A stretch of DNA of 64,000 nucleotides from Sphingopyxis sp. MSC1_008 (GTDB lineage Bacteria > Pseudomonadota > Alphaproteobacteria > Sphingomonadales > Sphingomonadaceae): assembly GCF_023197165.1 (NCBI RefSeq), contig NZ_JALPRD010000011.1, positions 1 to 64,000 of the forward strand, given 5' to 3'. Positions 8,094 to 16,511 of this stretch are shown one piece after another. The notes beneath the pieces were generated by a model that made no database searches, was not told the origin of the DNA, and saw only the letters and a program-made list of their open reading frames with translations. The first letter of the stretch is position 1. Each line of letters starts with the position of its first letter. Position numbers and translations under genes: made by a program.

Positions 8094-10196
8094 CTACTGC
8101 CGCTCGGCCTGAACCACCGTGTCCGACGCGCGCAACGCCGACAGGATGCGCATCACATGCTGGACGTCGCGCACCTCGACGACGACGTCGTAGGTGTGGA
8201 AGCCGCCCTCGCGGTTCGACAGGCGCAAATTGGTGATGTTCGCCATATTGGCGGCAAGAATGCCCGACATTTCGGCGAGCGTGCCGGGTTCGTTGAGGAT
8301 GACGATGCAGAGGCGCGCATTGCCGCCCTCGCTGTCTTCCTGCCAGCGCAGATCGATCCAGTCGGCGTCGATGCCGTCGGCAAGCTTCGGACAGTCGATG
8401 ACATGCACCTCGATCCCCTCGCCCGGCCGCGACAGGCCGACGATGCGGTCGCCGGGAACGGGGTGGCAGCAATCGGCAAGCTGATAGGCGACACCGGGTG
8501 TCAGCCCCGCGATCGACACCGCCGCGCCCTGCACGAGCTTGCCCGGCTTGGTCTTCATCTCGGCGGTGATGCCGGGGACGAGCGCCTCGAGCAGCGCATT
8601 GTCGGTAATCCGCTGCTTGGCGATCGCAACATAGAGTGCAGTGTCGTCGTCGAGTTTCAGCCGCTCGCGCGCCGCGATCCGCGCCTTGTCGCCGACCTTG
8701 TTCGGCAGGCGCAGCGCGATTTCGTCGTACATCTTGCGGCCGAGCGCCGCGAGTTCGACCTTTTCCTTCGACCGGACATGGCGGCGGATCGCGGCGCGCG
8801 CCTTGCCCGTTACCGCAAAGCCCAGCCAGGCGGGCTGCGGCGTCTGCTTGTCGGAGGACAGGATTTCGACCGTGTCGCCGTTGTTGAGCTGGGTACGCAG
8901 CGGCACCAGGCGCCCGTTGACTTTGGCGCCGACGGTGCGATCGCCGAGCCCGGTGTGGACGGCATAGGCGAAATCGACCGGGGTCGCGCCCTTCGGCAAC
9001 TGGTGCAGGCTGCCCTTCGGGGTGAAAGCGAAGATGCGGTCCTGATACATCGCGATGCGCGTGTTTTCGAGAAACTCTTCGGGATCGTGCGTCTGTTCGA
9101 GGATTTCGATCAGGTCGCGGATCCACCCCGCCTGCCCGTCGGGAACGGCGCCGCCCTGTTTATACGCCCAATGCGCGGCGAAGCCGAATTCGGACTGCTG
9201 GTGCATACCGAGGCTGCGAAGCTGGATTTCGATCCGCATATTCTGCTGGTGCATGATCGTCGTGTGCAGCGACTTGTAGCCGTTGCGTTTCGGCGTCGAG
9301 ATATAATCCTTGAACCGGCCGGGGACCATTTTCCATTTGCGGTGGATCAGCCCCAGCGCGGCGTAGCAATCGGCATCGGTCGGGGTGATGATGCGGAACG
9401 CGATGATATCGGTGACCTGTTCGAAGCTGACGTGGCGTTCCTGCATCTTGCGCCAGATCGAATAGGGATGCTTCTCGCGCCCCGACACATCGGCTTCGAT
9501 GCCGTTCTTGGCGAGCAATTCCTTGAACTCGCGGCTGATCGCCGTGACCTTGTCCTTGCCACCGGCGGTCAGCTTGGCGAGGCGGCCGGTGATCGTCGCA
9601 TAGGCCTCGGGCTCGAGCTCGCTGAACGCGAGCAGCTGCATCTCGCGCATATATTCATACATGCCGATCCGCTCGGCGAGCGGGGCATAGATATCCATCG
9701 TCTCCTTCGCGATGCGGCGGCGCTTCTCGGGATTCTTGATGAAATGCAGTGTCCGCATATTGTGCAGCCGGTCGGCAAGCTTGACCAGCAGCACGCGGAT
9801 ATCGTCCGACATCGCGAGCAGGAATTTGCGCAGATTTTCCGCCGCGCGCTCATTCTCGGTCTGCGCTTCGATCTTGCTGAGCTTGGTGACGCCATCGACG
9901 AGCCGGCCGACGTCGGCGCCGAACAGGCGCTCGATCTCCTCGGGCGTCGTCAGCGTGTCTTCGAGCGTATCGTGGAGCAGCGCGGTGACGATCGTCTCGG
10001 CGTCGAGATGGAGGTCGGTCAAAATCCCCGCAACCTCGACCGGATGGCTGAAATAGGGGTCGCCCGACGCGCGCTTCTGGCTGCCGTGCTTTTGCACGGT
10101 AAACACATAGGCGCGGTTGAGCAGCGCCTCGTCGACGTCGGGATCATAAGCGCGCACGCGCTCGACAAGTTCATATTGCCTCAGCATCGCGTCCAA
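8094..10196 (-). CDS. spoT: Bifunctional (p)ppGpp synthetase/hydrolase (RelA/SpoT homologue)
   Basis: This 700-residue protein makes and degrades the alarmone (p)ppGpp. It shows the full long-RSH layout: an HD hydrolase domain (ALLHDTLEDT near residue 92), a synthetase domain (NGYKSLHTT near 305), a TGS domain (about 385-445), a Cys-rich zinc/RIS segment (CCHPVPGD) and a C-terminal ACT domain. Both catalytic halves keep their signatures, so both activities are expected. Alphaproteobacteria usually have this single long enzyme. The start is taken at the first ATG; an ATG three codons later is equally good and gives the common N-terminus MLRQYELVERV. It is convergent with the cytochrome gene, 3 bases from its stop. 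Confidence 0.95.
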   Translation of the reverse strand: MDAMLRQYELVERVRAYDPDVDEALLNRAYVFTVQKHGSQKRASGDPYFSHPVEVAGILTDLHLDAETIVTALLHDTLEDTLTTPEEIERLFGADVGRLVDGVTKLSKIEAQTENERAAENLRKFLLAMSDDIRVLLVKLADRLHNMRTLHFIKNPEKRRRIAKETMDIYAPLAERIGMYEYMREMQLLAFSELEPEAYATITGRLAKLTAGGKDKVTAISREFKELLAKNGIEADVSGREKHPYSIWRKMQERHVSFEQVTDIIAFRIITPTDADCYAALGLIHRKWKMVPGRFKDYISTPKRNGYKSLHTTIMHQQNMRIEIQLRSLGMHQQSEFGFAAHWAYKQGGAVPDGQAGWIRDLIEILEQTHDPEEFLENTRIAMYQDRIFAFTPKGSLHQLPKGATPVDFAYAVHTGLGDRTVGAKVNGRLVPLRTQLNNGDTVEILSSDKQTPQPAWLGFAVTGKARAAIRRHVRSKEKVELAALGRKMYDEIALRLPNKVGDKARIAARERLKLDDDTALYVAIAKQRITDNALLEALVPGITAEMKTKPGKLVQGAAVSIAGLTPGVAYQLADCCHPVPGDRIVGLSRPGEGIEVHVIDCPKLADGIDADWIDLRWQEDSEGGNARLCIVILNEPGTLAEMSGILAANMANITNLRLSNREGGFHTYDVVVEVRDVQHVMRILSALRASDTVVQAERQ

Positions 10197-10312
10197 TGTC
10201 GTTCATGCAGGCAATATTGCAATGCGAAACTTGCTTGCGCGCAATCGCCCGGGATCAGCAACTTTGATAAAGCCGGTTGGAAGCATCGGTCGTCGTGTAG
10301 AAAAAGGCGTCG

Positions 10313-10360
10313 AAAAGCCGCGGCGCCCCGCCAGCCAGGCGAGCGAAGCGCGGCGGCTTT
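10313..10360 (-). terminator. Possible Rho-independent terminator of the CC_3452-type gene
   Basis: A GC-rich inverted repeat (AAAGCCGC...GCGGCTTT type) lies just past the stop at 10379 when read on the minus strand, and a short T-run follows the stem on that strand. The loop is long, so the call is tentative. Confidence 0.35.
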
Positions 10361-10378
10361 CCATGGCTTGTGGCCAAA

Positions 10379-10714
10379 TTACTTCGCGGCGTTGCAGCGC
10401 GCGAGATCGTCGGCGTCGAGCGCCTTGCCGCCTGCGGTGAAGCTCGTCACCGGGCCCGCTTTCCTGGCGAGCGCCGAGCACATGATCAGCGGACGGCTCG
10501 TCCCCTGGCCAGCGCTACAGCCGGCATCCGCGCAAGCCCAGACGACGTCACGCGCAACGAAGCGTGCCTCGGGCGCCGGGCTTGCGAGTTCGGCACGATA
10601 ATAGGCGCCGCCCGCGGCGGTTGCGGCGGTCGACGCGAAGGCGAGGCCGCCGATCAGCGCGGCGCCTGCCAGCGCAAAGTTATGGGTGCGGGGAGAAAGC
10701 TTGAAATCGGGCAT
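10379..10714 (-). CDS. Small exported protein of the CC_3452 type
   Basis: This encodes 111 residues. The start at 10714 is favoured over the one at 10738 because an AGGAGG ribosome-binding site lies six bases before it and the protein then opens with a signal-peptide-like segment (cleavage likely near ATAAGG). The mature part has the pattern typical of this alphaproteobacterial family: an RDVVWxCxxxxCxA segment, SRPLIMCSALARKxGxxxSF and a final AxCN motif. The three to four cysteines suggest a disulfide in the periplasm. The function of the family is unknown. It is divergent from the HxlR regulator, with about 125 bases between them. Confidence 0.75.
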   Translation of the reverse strand: MPDFKLSPRTHNFALAGAALIGGLAFASTAATAAGGAYYRAELASPAPEARFVARDVVWACADAGCSAGQGTSRPLIMCSALARKAGPVTSFTAGGKALDADDLARCNAAK

Positions 10715-10745
10715 CTGGGACCTCCTGTTTTTGCACAACCAACAG

Positions 10746-10786
10746 GTTGCGAAGCGCTCCCTAGACTTTGAGTTGCGAAATGCAAC
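10746..10786. promoter_or_regulatory. Candidate operator in the divergent promoter region
   Basis: GTTGCGAA occurs twice here (10746-10753 and 10772-10779), and the second copy is part of the inverted repeat GTTGC-GAAAT-GCAAC (10772-10786). The site lies between the CC_3452-type gene and the HxlR regulator gene. HxlR proteins bind short inverted repeats near their own promoters, so autoregulation is plausible but unproven. Confidence 0.3.
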
Positions 10787-10840
10787 GGAGGCCCTATATT
10801 TTTTTGGCGCATATGCCGATTTTACGTTAGGGCTTGGGTC

Positions 10841-11362
10841 ATGGGAAAATTACGCGAACTGCTGAACGACATGGATGGGGGCAATTGCGCCCTGCCGCTC
10901 GCGCTGGAAGCGATGGGCGAGCGATGGTCCTTCATGATCCTTCGCGCCGCTTTCAACGGCGTCCATCATTTCGAGGAGTTCCAGCAGGAACTGAACATTG
11001 CGCGCAACATATTGTCGAACCGGCTGTCGCGGCTGGTCGACCATGGGATCATGGCGCGCGAAGTGATGGCCGAGGACCGGCGCAAGGTTCAGTACCAGCT
11101 GACCGAAAAGGGCATCGAACTGCTCCCCGCGATGATCGCGCTGCGCCAATGGGGTGAGAAATGGGGCGCGGGCGTGCCGTCGACGCCGGTGCTGGTCGAT
11201 GCGCGCGACGAACAGCCGATCGGTCCTGTCACGCTCACCGCGCACGACGGCCGGGTGATCGGGTATAAGGAATTGCTGTGGAAGCATCGCGCCGAACTGC
11301 AGCCGCTTGGACAGGCGCGCGTGCGCAGTGACGGCGGACTGGCGCCGGTAGCCGCCGAATGA
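10841..11362 (+). CDS. HxlR-family winged-helix transcriptional regulator
   Basis: This encodes 173 residues. The HxlR signature is clear in residues about 15-110: a conserved Cys near the N-terminus (GGNCALPLALE), GERWSFMILRAAFNGVHHFEEF, NILSNRLSRLVDHGIM and a wing with YQLTEKG. The C-terminal 55 residues lie beyond the core and may be a dimerisation or ligand region. HxlR proteins often sense reactive aldehydes, quinones or oxidants through that cysteine; whether this one does cannot be read from the sequence. It is followed on the same strand by a LytS/LytTR pair 64 bases downstream, so a link is possible but not shown. Confidence 0.9.
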   Translation: MGKLRELLNDMDGGNCALPLALEAMGERWSFMILRAAFNGVHHFEEFQQELNIARNILSNRLSRLVDHGIMAREVMAEDRRKVQYQLTEKGIELLPAMIALRQWGEKWGAGVPSTPVLVDARDEQPIGPVTLTAHDGRVIGYKELLWKHRAELQPLGQARVRSDGGLAPVAAE

Positions 11363-11426
11363 TCGGCCGCGCCGGTTTCCGACATCGCCCGCGCGGCGAC
11401 TGACCATCGCCATCGTACAGACTCCC

Positions 11427-12551
11427 ATGCCGCTTTTCCGACTGTCTTCGCCGGGGCCCTTTTTCGACAACAAGGTCCGCGCCTTCTGGAACCTGCAGAT
11501 ATTGGGCTGGGCCGCGTGGCTCGGTCTGCGCGGGGTGTCGGGGCTTGCCAACGGCCAGGCCTTCACCTTCCTCATTCCCCAGATGATTTCGGCGATCACC
11601 GGCTTTTCGCTGACGCTGATCCTGTCGGCCTGTTACCGTGCGTTGATCAGCCGCCGTCCGCTCTTGATGTGGGGGGTTAGTTTCGGGCTCGCGGGGATCG
11701 CGACCGCGCTCTGGGCCTTTATCGACGCGTGGGTCGCGCAGATCCAGAATCCGGCGAGCGAGGCGGGCTTCACCAGCCTGCTCCTCGGCGCGATGTATAT
11801 CGACGCGACGTCGCTCGCGGCCTGGTCGGCGCTCTATTTCGCGATCAACTATTTCCTCCAGCTCGAGGAACAGAATGACCGCGTCATCCGGCTCGAGGCG
11901 CAGGCGGCGTCGGCGCAGCTGGCGATGCTCCGTTATCAGCTCAACCCGCATTTCCTGTTCAACACGCTCAACAGCATTTCGACGCTTGTGCTCCTGAAAC
12001 AGGCCGAGCCCGCCAACGCGATGCTGTCGCGCCTGTCGGCGTTCCTTCGCTACACGCTCGCGAACGAGCCGACCGCGCAGGTGACGCTGGCGCAGGAGAT
12101 CGAGACGCTGAAGCTGTACCTCGAAATCGAGAAAATGCGCTTCGAGGAGCGGCTGCGCCCTCACTTTGCAATAGATCCGGCGGTCGCGCGGGCTCGATTG
12201 CCCTCGCTTTTGCTCCAGCCGCTCATCGAAAATGCGATAAAATATGCGGTAACGCCGCAGGAGGATGGCGCCGATATCACGCTGTCTGCACAGTTGGCCG
12301 GTCAAAATGTTCGGATTACCGTGTCCGACACCGGCGCGGGATTGTCAGCCGACCGCACGGACCCCACCACTGGCGTTGCAACGGAATCGACCGGTGTGGG
12401 TTTAGCCAATATCAGGGACCGGCTGGCGCAGGCTTTTGGCGACCAGCACCGGTTCGACGTCCATGTGGGCGCTGAGGGCGGCTTCACGGTGGTTATCGAG
12501 TTTCCGTTCCAGCCTGATGGGCAAATGACGATTGGAACCGAGAGAACATGA
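11427..12551 (+). CDS. LytS/YehU-type sensor histidine kinase
   Basis: This encodes 374 residues. About four hydrophobic segments lie between residues 20 and 150, so sensing is probably within the membrane; no PAS, GAF or periplasmic domain is visible. The His_kinase signature LRYQLNPHFLFNTLNSIS places the phosphorylated His at residue 175. A HATPase domain follows, with an N-box (LIENAIKYAV), a DTGAGL G1 box and a GVGLANIRDRL G2 box. Its TGA overlaps the ATG of the response regulator (ATGA), as usual for cognate pairs. The signal is unknown. Confidence 0.93.
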   Translation: MPLFRLSSPGPFFDNKVRAFWNLQILGWAAWLGLRGVSGLANGQAFTFLIPQMISAITGFSLTLILSACYRALISRRPLLMWGVSFGLAGIATALWAFIDAWVAQIQNPASEAGFTSLLLGAMYIDATSLAAWSALYFAINYFLQLEEQNDRVIRLEAQAASAQLAMLRYQLNPHFLFNTLNSISTLVLLKQAEPANAMLSRLSAFLRYTLANEPTAQVTLAQEIETLKLYLEIEKMRFEERLRPHFAIDPAVARARLPSLLLQPLIENAIKYAVTPQEDGADITLSAQLAGQNVRITVSDTGAGLSADRTDPTTGVATESTGVGLANIRDRLAQAFGDQHRFDVHVGAEGGFTVVIEFPFQPDGQMTIGTERT

Positions 12552-13354
12552 CGATCAGAACCATCCTGGTGGATGATGAAAAATTGGCCACCCAAGGCCT
12601 GCAACTGCGGCTCGAACCGCACACGGACGTCGAAATCGTCGACACCGCGCAAAATGGCCGCGAAGCCATCAGAAAGATCAAGACCCACAAACCCGATCTG
12701 GTGTTCCTCGACATCCAGATGCCGGGTTTCGACGGCTTTTCGGTGATCCAGGGATTGATGGAGGTCGAACCGCCGCTGGTAGTGTTCGTCACCGCCTATT
12801 CGGATCACGCCATCCGGGCGTTCGAGGCGCAGGCGGTCGATTATCTCGTCAAACCGGTCGAGCCCGAGCGGCTTGCCGATGCACTCGACCGCGTCCGCCA
12901 GCGGCTCGCTGAAAAGCGCGGCGTCGCCGAGGTCGAACGCCTCAAGACCGTGCTCGCCGAAGTCGCGCCCGAAGCGGTCGAGGACTATGACGCCGAGACG
13001 CAGCCCGACGCGCACGCCGCCGATCGCTATGAAAAGATGATCAACATCAAGGACCGCGGCCAGATCTTCCGCGTCGACGTCGACAGCATCGAACGCATCG
13101 ACGCCGCGGGCGATTACATGTGCATCTACACCGCCGACAACAGCCTGATCCTGCGCGAGACGATGAAGGATCTGGAAAAGCGGCTCGACCCGCGCAATTT
13201 CCAGCGCGTGCATCGCTCGACGATCGTGAACTTGTCGCAGGTGAAACAGGTCAAGCCGCACACCAACGGCGAATGCTTCCTCGTGCTCGGTTCGGGCGCG
13301 CAGGTGAAGGTGAGCCGCAGCTATCGCGACGTCGTCGCGCGCTTCGTGCATTGA
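12548..13354 (+). CDS. LytTR-family response regulator
   Basis: This encodes 268 residues. The receiver domain (about 3-120) has the acidic pair D9/D10, phospho-acceptor D55 (LVFLDIQMPGFDG), the T/Y switch region (VFVTAYSDHAIRAF) and K106 in YLVKPV. A linker of about 40 residues leads to a LytTR DNA-binding domain (about 165-268; FQRVHRSTIVNLSQVKQV). Such regulators bind direct repeats about 10 bases apart. It is translationally coupled to the kinase upstream. A palindromic repeat element follows the stop. Confidence 0.94.
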   Translation: MTIRTILVDDEKLATQGLQLRLEPHTDVEIVDTAQNGREAIRKIKTHKPDLVFLDIQMPGFDGFSVIQGLMEVEPPLVVFVTAYSDHAIRAFEAQAVDYLVKPVEPERLADALDRVRQRLAEKRGVAEVERLKTVLAEVAPEAVEDYDAETQPDAHAADRYEKMINIKDRGQIFRVDVDSIERIDAAGDYMCIYTADNSLILRETMKDLEKRLDPRNFQRVHRSTIVNLSQVKQVKPHTNGECFLVLGSGAQVKVSRSYRDVVARFVH

Positions 13355-13359
13355 TTTGA

Positions 13360-13433
13360 ACGTCGCCTCCGCGAAGGCGGGGGCCGCAGTCGGCCTGGAG
13401 CAAGGTTGCCAGCGGCCCCCTTCGCGGGCGACG
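13360..13433. repeat. Palindromic intergenic repeat, type A (CCGCGAAGGCGGGGGCC core)
   Basis: Two half-sites, GCCTCCGCGAAGGCGGGGGCCG and GCGGCCCCCTTCGCGGGCGAC, face each other and can fold into one long stem with each half also self-complementary. A second copy of the same family lies at 60389-60467. It separates the convergent LytTR regulator and ribA genes, so it may also end transcription. Confidence 0.8.
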
Positions 13434-13438
13434 TGTTT

Positions 13439-14494
13439 TTAAAGCTGGTGTCCCGTCCGATCGCGTTTCGTCGCGAGATATTGCTCGTTATATTTGTTTG
13501 TCGGCAACGCCAGGGGCAAGCGCTCGACGATTTCGACGCCTTCTTTCTCGAGCCGCGACACCTTTTCCGGATTGTTGGTCATCAGCCGGATGCGCGGGAT
13601 ATTGAGCAGTTCGAGCATCCGCCCGGCGATCGCAAAATCGCGCGCCTCGACCGGAAAGCCGAGCCTGAGGTTTGCATCGACGGTGTCATAACCCTGATCC
13701 TGCAGCGCGTAGGCGCGCAGCTTGTTGACGAGGCCGATGCCGCGGCCTTCCTGCCTGAGGTAAAGCAGCACGCCCCACGGCGCGTCGGCCATCGTGTGAA
13801 GCGCGGCGTGGAGCTGCGGTCCGCAATCGCATTTGAGGCTGCCGAGCACATCGCCGGTCAGGCATTCGCTGTGGAGGCGAACAACGGGCGGATTGCCGTC
13901 GCGCTTGCCAACGATCAGCGCGACATGGTCCGATGCTTCTTCGGGCGAGCGGAAGGCAATGATTTCGGCGCTTTCGCTCGCTTCGACAGGCAGGCGCGCG
14001 CGCGCCGCGACCTCGAGCCGCGTCGGATCGAGCAGTGCGGCGACATCGTCGACGCTACACGCAGTTTCGGCCTCGCCTGCGGCTTCACGGACGAAAAAGG
14101 CGGGGAGTAGCCCGGCATGGCGCGCCATCGTCATCGCGGCGGTTGCCGCCGCTTCGCCGCCGGTGGCGATGGTGTGGAAAGGTCCCTTCAGCGGGTTAGC
14201 CAGATCGAGCGCGGGATCAGCGATGGCGAGGGCCGCCGTGACGGTATCGGCGGCGTTCGCCAACCGGACCGGACCCGGCGTTGCGGCAACGCGCTGGTTG
14301 GTCAGCTTGAGCGTGACCGCGCGCTCGCCCGAAAGCAGCATATCGTGGCCGGAAAATTCCGCCAGCGCCGCATCGCGCGCGCTTTCGACCGCGAGCAGGT
14401 CGAGCGAGCCGTCTGCGCCTTCGACGCGAAACGGCCAGCCGCGCCGCAGCGCGTCGATGGCGCGTGCCGCCCGACGGGCGCCTGCATGGCTCAA
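13439..14494 (-). CDS. ribA: GTP cyclohydrolase II
   Basis: This enzyme opens GTP at the first step of riboflavin synthesis. The catalytic domain (about residues 155-340) has the zinc ligands in HSECLTGDVLGSLKCDCGPQL, the RQEGRGIGLVNKLRAY loop and TVDANxxLGF. About 150 residues precede it, as in other alphaproteobacterial long forms. The open frame runs back to 14878, but that part lies inside the exonuclease gene and makes no sense as RibA. The only workable start is a TTG at 14494 overlapping the exonuclease TGA, giving 351 residues beginning MSHAGARRAARAID. The overlap suggests translational coupling. Product certain, start probable. Confidence 0.88.
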   Translation of the reverse strand: MSHAGARRAARAIDALRRGWPFRVEGADGSLDLLAVESARDAALAEFSGHDMLLSGERAVTLKLTNQRVAATPGPVRLANAADTVTAALAIADPALDLANPLKGPFHTIATGGEAAATAAMTMARHAGLLPAFFVREAAGEAETACSVDDVAALLDPTRLEVAARARLPVEASESAEIIAFRSPEEASDHVALIVGKRDGNPPVVRLHSECLTGDVLGSLKCDCGPQLHAALHTMADAPWGVLLYLRQEGRGIGLVNKLRAYALQDQGYDTVDANLRLGFPVEARDFAIAGRMLELLNIPRIRLMTNNPEKVSRLEKEGVEIVERLPLALPTNKYNEQYLATKRDRTGHQL

Positions 14495-15285
14495 AAATCG
14501 AACTCGGTGATCAGCGGGATATGGTCTGATGGCCGCTCCCAGCTGCGCGCCGGCTGAACGATGCGGTGCGACACAGCCTTGGGCATCAGGTCGGGGGTCA
14601 CCCACATATGGTCGAGCCGGCGGCCACGGTTCGACGCCTCCCAATCCTTCGCGCGGTAGCTCCACCAGGTGTAGAGCCGCTCCGGAGCCGGGACGAAGTG
14701 GCGCCCGAGGTCGACCCAATTCGATGCCGCCTGCAGCCGCGCGAGCGTTTCGACCTCGATCGGCGTGTGGCTGACGACGTCGAGCAGCGCCTTGTGGTTC
14801 CACACATCGCTTTCGAGCGGGGCGACGTTGAAATCGCCGGTCAGCACCGTCGGGGTCCCGTTCAGCGCGCCCGACCATTCGGTCATGCGGCCAAAGAAAT
14901 CGAGCTTCTGCCCGAATTTGGGGTTGAGTTCGCGGTTCGGGATGTCGCCGCCCGCAGGGATGTAGACATTGTCGAGCCGTACGCCCGAGGGCAGCGTCAC
15001 GCCGACATGGCGTGCCTCGCCATTCGCCTGCCAGTCATATTTGCGTATGTCGGTCAGCGGAACCTTGCTGACGATCGCCACGCCGTGATGCATGCGCTGG
15101 CCATGGGTGACGATATGTTCGTACCCCAGCCGCTTGAACATGTCGGGCGGGAACAACCCGCATTCGACCTTCGTCTCCTGCAGGCAGAGAATGTCGGGCG
15201 CTTCTTCGCGCAGGAATTTTTCGACGATGCCGATGCGGGCGCGAACGCTGTTGATGTTCCACGATGCGATGCTGGTGCGAGTCAT
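14491..15285 (-). CDS. xth: Exodeoxyribonuclease III
   Basis: This encodes 264 residues of the EEP superfamily, a DNA repair nuclease acting as AP endonuclease and 3'-5' exonuclease. Active-site segments are ASWNINSVRAR at the N-terminus, LCLQETKVE (metal-binding Glu), LTGDFNVAP (Asp/Asn pair) and SDHIPLITEFDF at the C-terminus with the catalytic Asp-His. Full length for the family. Its stop overlaps the TTG start of ribA. Confidence 0.93.
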   Translation of the reverse strand: MTRTSIASWNINSVRARIGIVEKFLREEAPDILCLQETKVECGLFPPDMFKRLGYEHIVTHGQRMHHGVAIVSKVPLTDIRKYDWQANGEARHVGVTLPSGVRLDNVYIPAGGDIPNRELNPKFGQKLDFFGRMTEWSGALNGTPTVLTGDFNVAPLESDVWNHKALLDVVSHTPIEVETLARLQAASNWVDLGRHFVPAPERLYTWWSYRAKDWEASNRGRRLDHMWVTPDLMPKAVSHRIVQPARSWERPSDHIPLITEFDF

Positions 15286-15327
15286 GCGGTGGCTCTATCG
15301 GCGCGGGCTCCTGTTCGCAATGCGATT

Positions 15328-15413
15328 GCGGCACCAGCCCGCTCCCCCACCCAGCCTCCCTACAGCGTATCCTGAAATGGGAGGCTGGGTGGGGGGAGCG
15401 GGCTGGTGCCGCC
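15328..15413. repeat. Long palindromic hairpin element, type B
   Basis: Arms of about 32 bases (GGCACCAGCCCGCTCCC... and its complement) match except for one extra base and are separated by an 18-base loop. The stem is far longer than a terminator needs. It lies 40 bases upstream of the exonuclease gene. Confidence 0.8.
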
Positions 15414-15451
15414 TGCCGCGTTAGCGGCAGAAAACAGCACCGGATAAATTA

Positions 15452-15484
15452 AACCCCCGTTCCAGGGGCGGTGGAACGGGGGTT
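15452..15484 (-). terminator. Perfect 12-bp inverted repeat, possible terminator
   Basis: AACCCCCGTTCC and GGAACGGGGGTT face each other around a nine-base loop. On the minus strand the stem is followed by the T-rich TTTAATTTAT, so it could stop transcripts arriving from the lolA side. Confidence 0.4.
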
Positions 15485-15687
15485 CAAGGTCAGCGTTCGT
15501 CACGCTCTTGAATGAAGGCACCTGGCAGTCCGGGTGGGGCAACAGGGGGAAACCCAAATCCGGGGGCCGTGTTGGCGCCTTCGAGAGATGAAATAGACGG
15601 TCTTCCCTGTCGCCAAGCTGAACGAAAATCGGCGGCCACGGGCCGATTTTGCAGTTCGTCGATGCGTGATGTCGGTTGGTCTGGAAA
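15485..15687. other. Intergenic stretch between xth and lolA with no recognised gene
   Basis: The 467 bases between the two genes (15286-15752) hold one long palindrome and two smaller hairpins, annotated separately. In the remainder, including this part, I see no credible ribosome-binding site with an open frame, no tRNA and no known RNA motif. Confidence 0.5.
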
Positions 15688-15721
15688 ATGGCGCTGAATC
15701 CATGCGAAGATTCAGCGCCAT
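15688..15721 (-). terminator. Terminator hairpin after lolA
   Basis: ATGGCGCTGAATC and GATTCAGCGCCAT form a perfect 13-bp stem with an eight-base loop, 31 bases past the lolA stop on the minus strand. Read on that strand the stem ends in a short T-run (CCATTTT). Confidence 0.6.
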
Positions 15722-15752
15722 ATGATTTCGACTGAATTTGAGGTCGTCGGCG

Positions 15753-16403
15753 TCAGCCGGCGCGACCGCGCTGCTTCGGCCGCGGGTCGGTCCATTTGAA
15801 CGCCGAGTCGGCGACCGCGACGTTGAATTTCTGGTTGGTGAGGTCGATCCGCGTCCGGTTGTTCTGCGAATCGAGCGCGACCCATCCGCGCAGCCGCAGC
15901 CCGGCGGGTGCCGACCCGTCGCGGACGAACACCATCGTGATCGTACCATATTCGGGGCGTTTGGGATCCTTGACCTCGACGCTCAGCACGTCGCCGCTGC
16001 CAGTGGGCAAGACCTTGGCATATTTGGTCAGGTCGCGGTCGGGATCGAGCAGCGCGCCGAGCGGCGAATTCTTCACTGGCCAGCGCTGGACCTGCTTCAC
16101 CTCATAGTCGATCATCGTCAGCGCGCTACCGTCGCCGACGATCAGCAAAGGCACGTCTTTCTGATACTGGAAGCGGATCTTGCCCGGGCGTTTCAGCGTC
16201 AGCTTGCCGCTCAGCCGCTGGCCGTTGCGATCGGTCTGTACGAAATCGGCGGTCATCGAGCTGGTCGACTTCAAATGCGACTGCACCGATGCCAGTGCGC
16301 TCGCCGATTGGGCGATCGCGGGCGCACCGAAGGCAAGGCTTGCCGCCGCGACGGGGGCGAGCGTCCAGGCGGCGAGGCGGGTCATGGGGGTCATGAAGGT
16401 CAT
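15753..16403 (-). CDS. lolA: Outer-membrane lipoprotein carrier protein LolA
   Basis: This encodes 216 residues. The start at 16403 (MTFMTPMTRLAAW) has a GAGAG site just upstream; a longer form from 16451 would add 16 residues before the signal peptide. The signal peptide ends near APAIAQS. The mature domain has the LolA pattern: TADFVQTDRNGQRLSGKLTLKRPGKIRF, VGDGSALTMIDYEVKQVQRWP and a C-terminal LRGWVALDSQNNRTRIDL. LolA ferries lipoproteins from LolCDE to the outer membrane. It lies directly downstream of ftsK, an arrangement common in Proteobacteria. A RGRAG tail is slightly longer than usual. Confidence 0.88.
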   Translation of the reverse strand: MTFMTPMTRLAAWTLAPVAAASLAFGAPAIAQSASALASVQSHLKSTSSMTADFVQTDRNGQRLSGKLTLKRPGKIRFQYQKDVPLLIVGDGSALTMIDYEVKQVQRWPVKNSPLGALLDPDRDLTKYAKVLPTGSGDVLSVEVKDPKRPEYGTITMVFVRDGSAPAGLRLRGWVALDSQNNRTRIDLTNQKFNVAVADSAFKWTDPRPKQRGRAG

Positions 16404-16511
16404 TTGGCTCTCATTCTGCGATATGTTTTGCGGTCCATAGCAGGCGGGCATTGAACCCGCGCTGAACCTTTCGTTAGACGCTGTTCAAGTCGTAGGGCCG
16501 GCAAAGGTTCC

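Noticed and set aside
8157-10601. 814-codon + strand frame over spoT
   Set aside because: Antisense shadow of a fully conserved RSH enzyme.
15452-15484. Hidden small RNA gene between xth and lolA
   Set aside because: Only hairpins are present; no promoter or conserved RNA fold could be supported.
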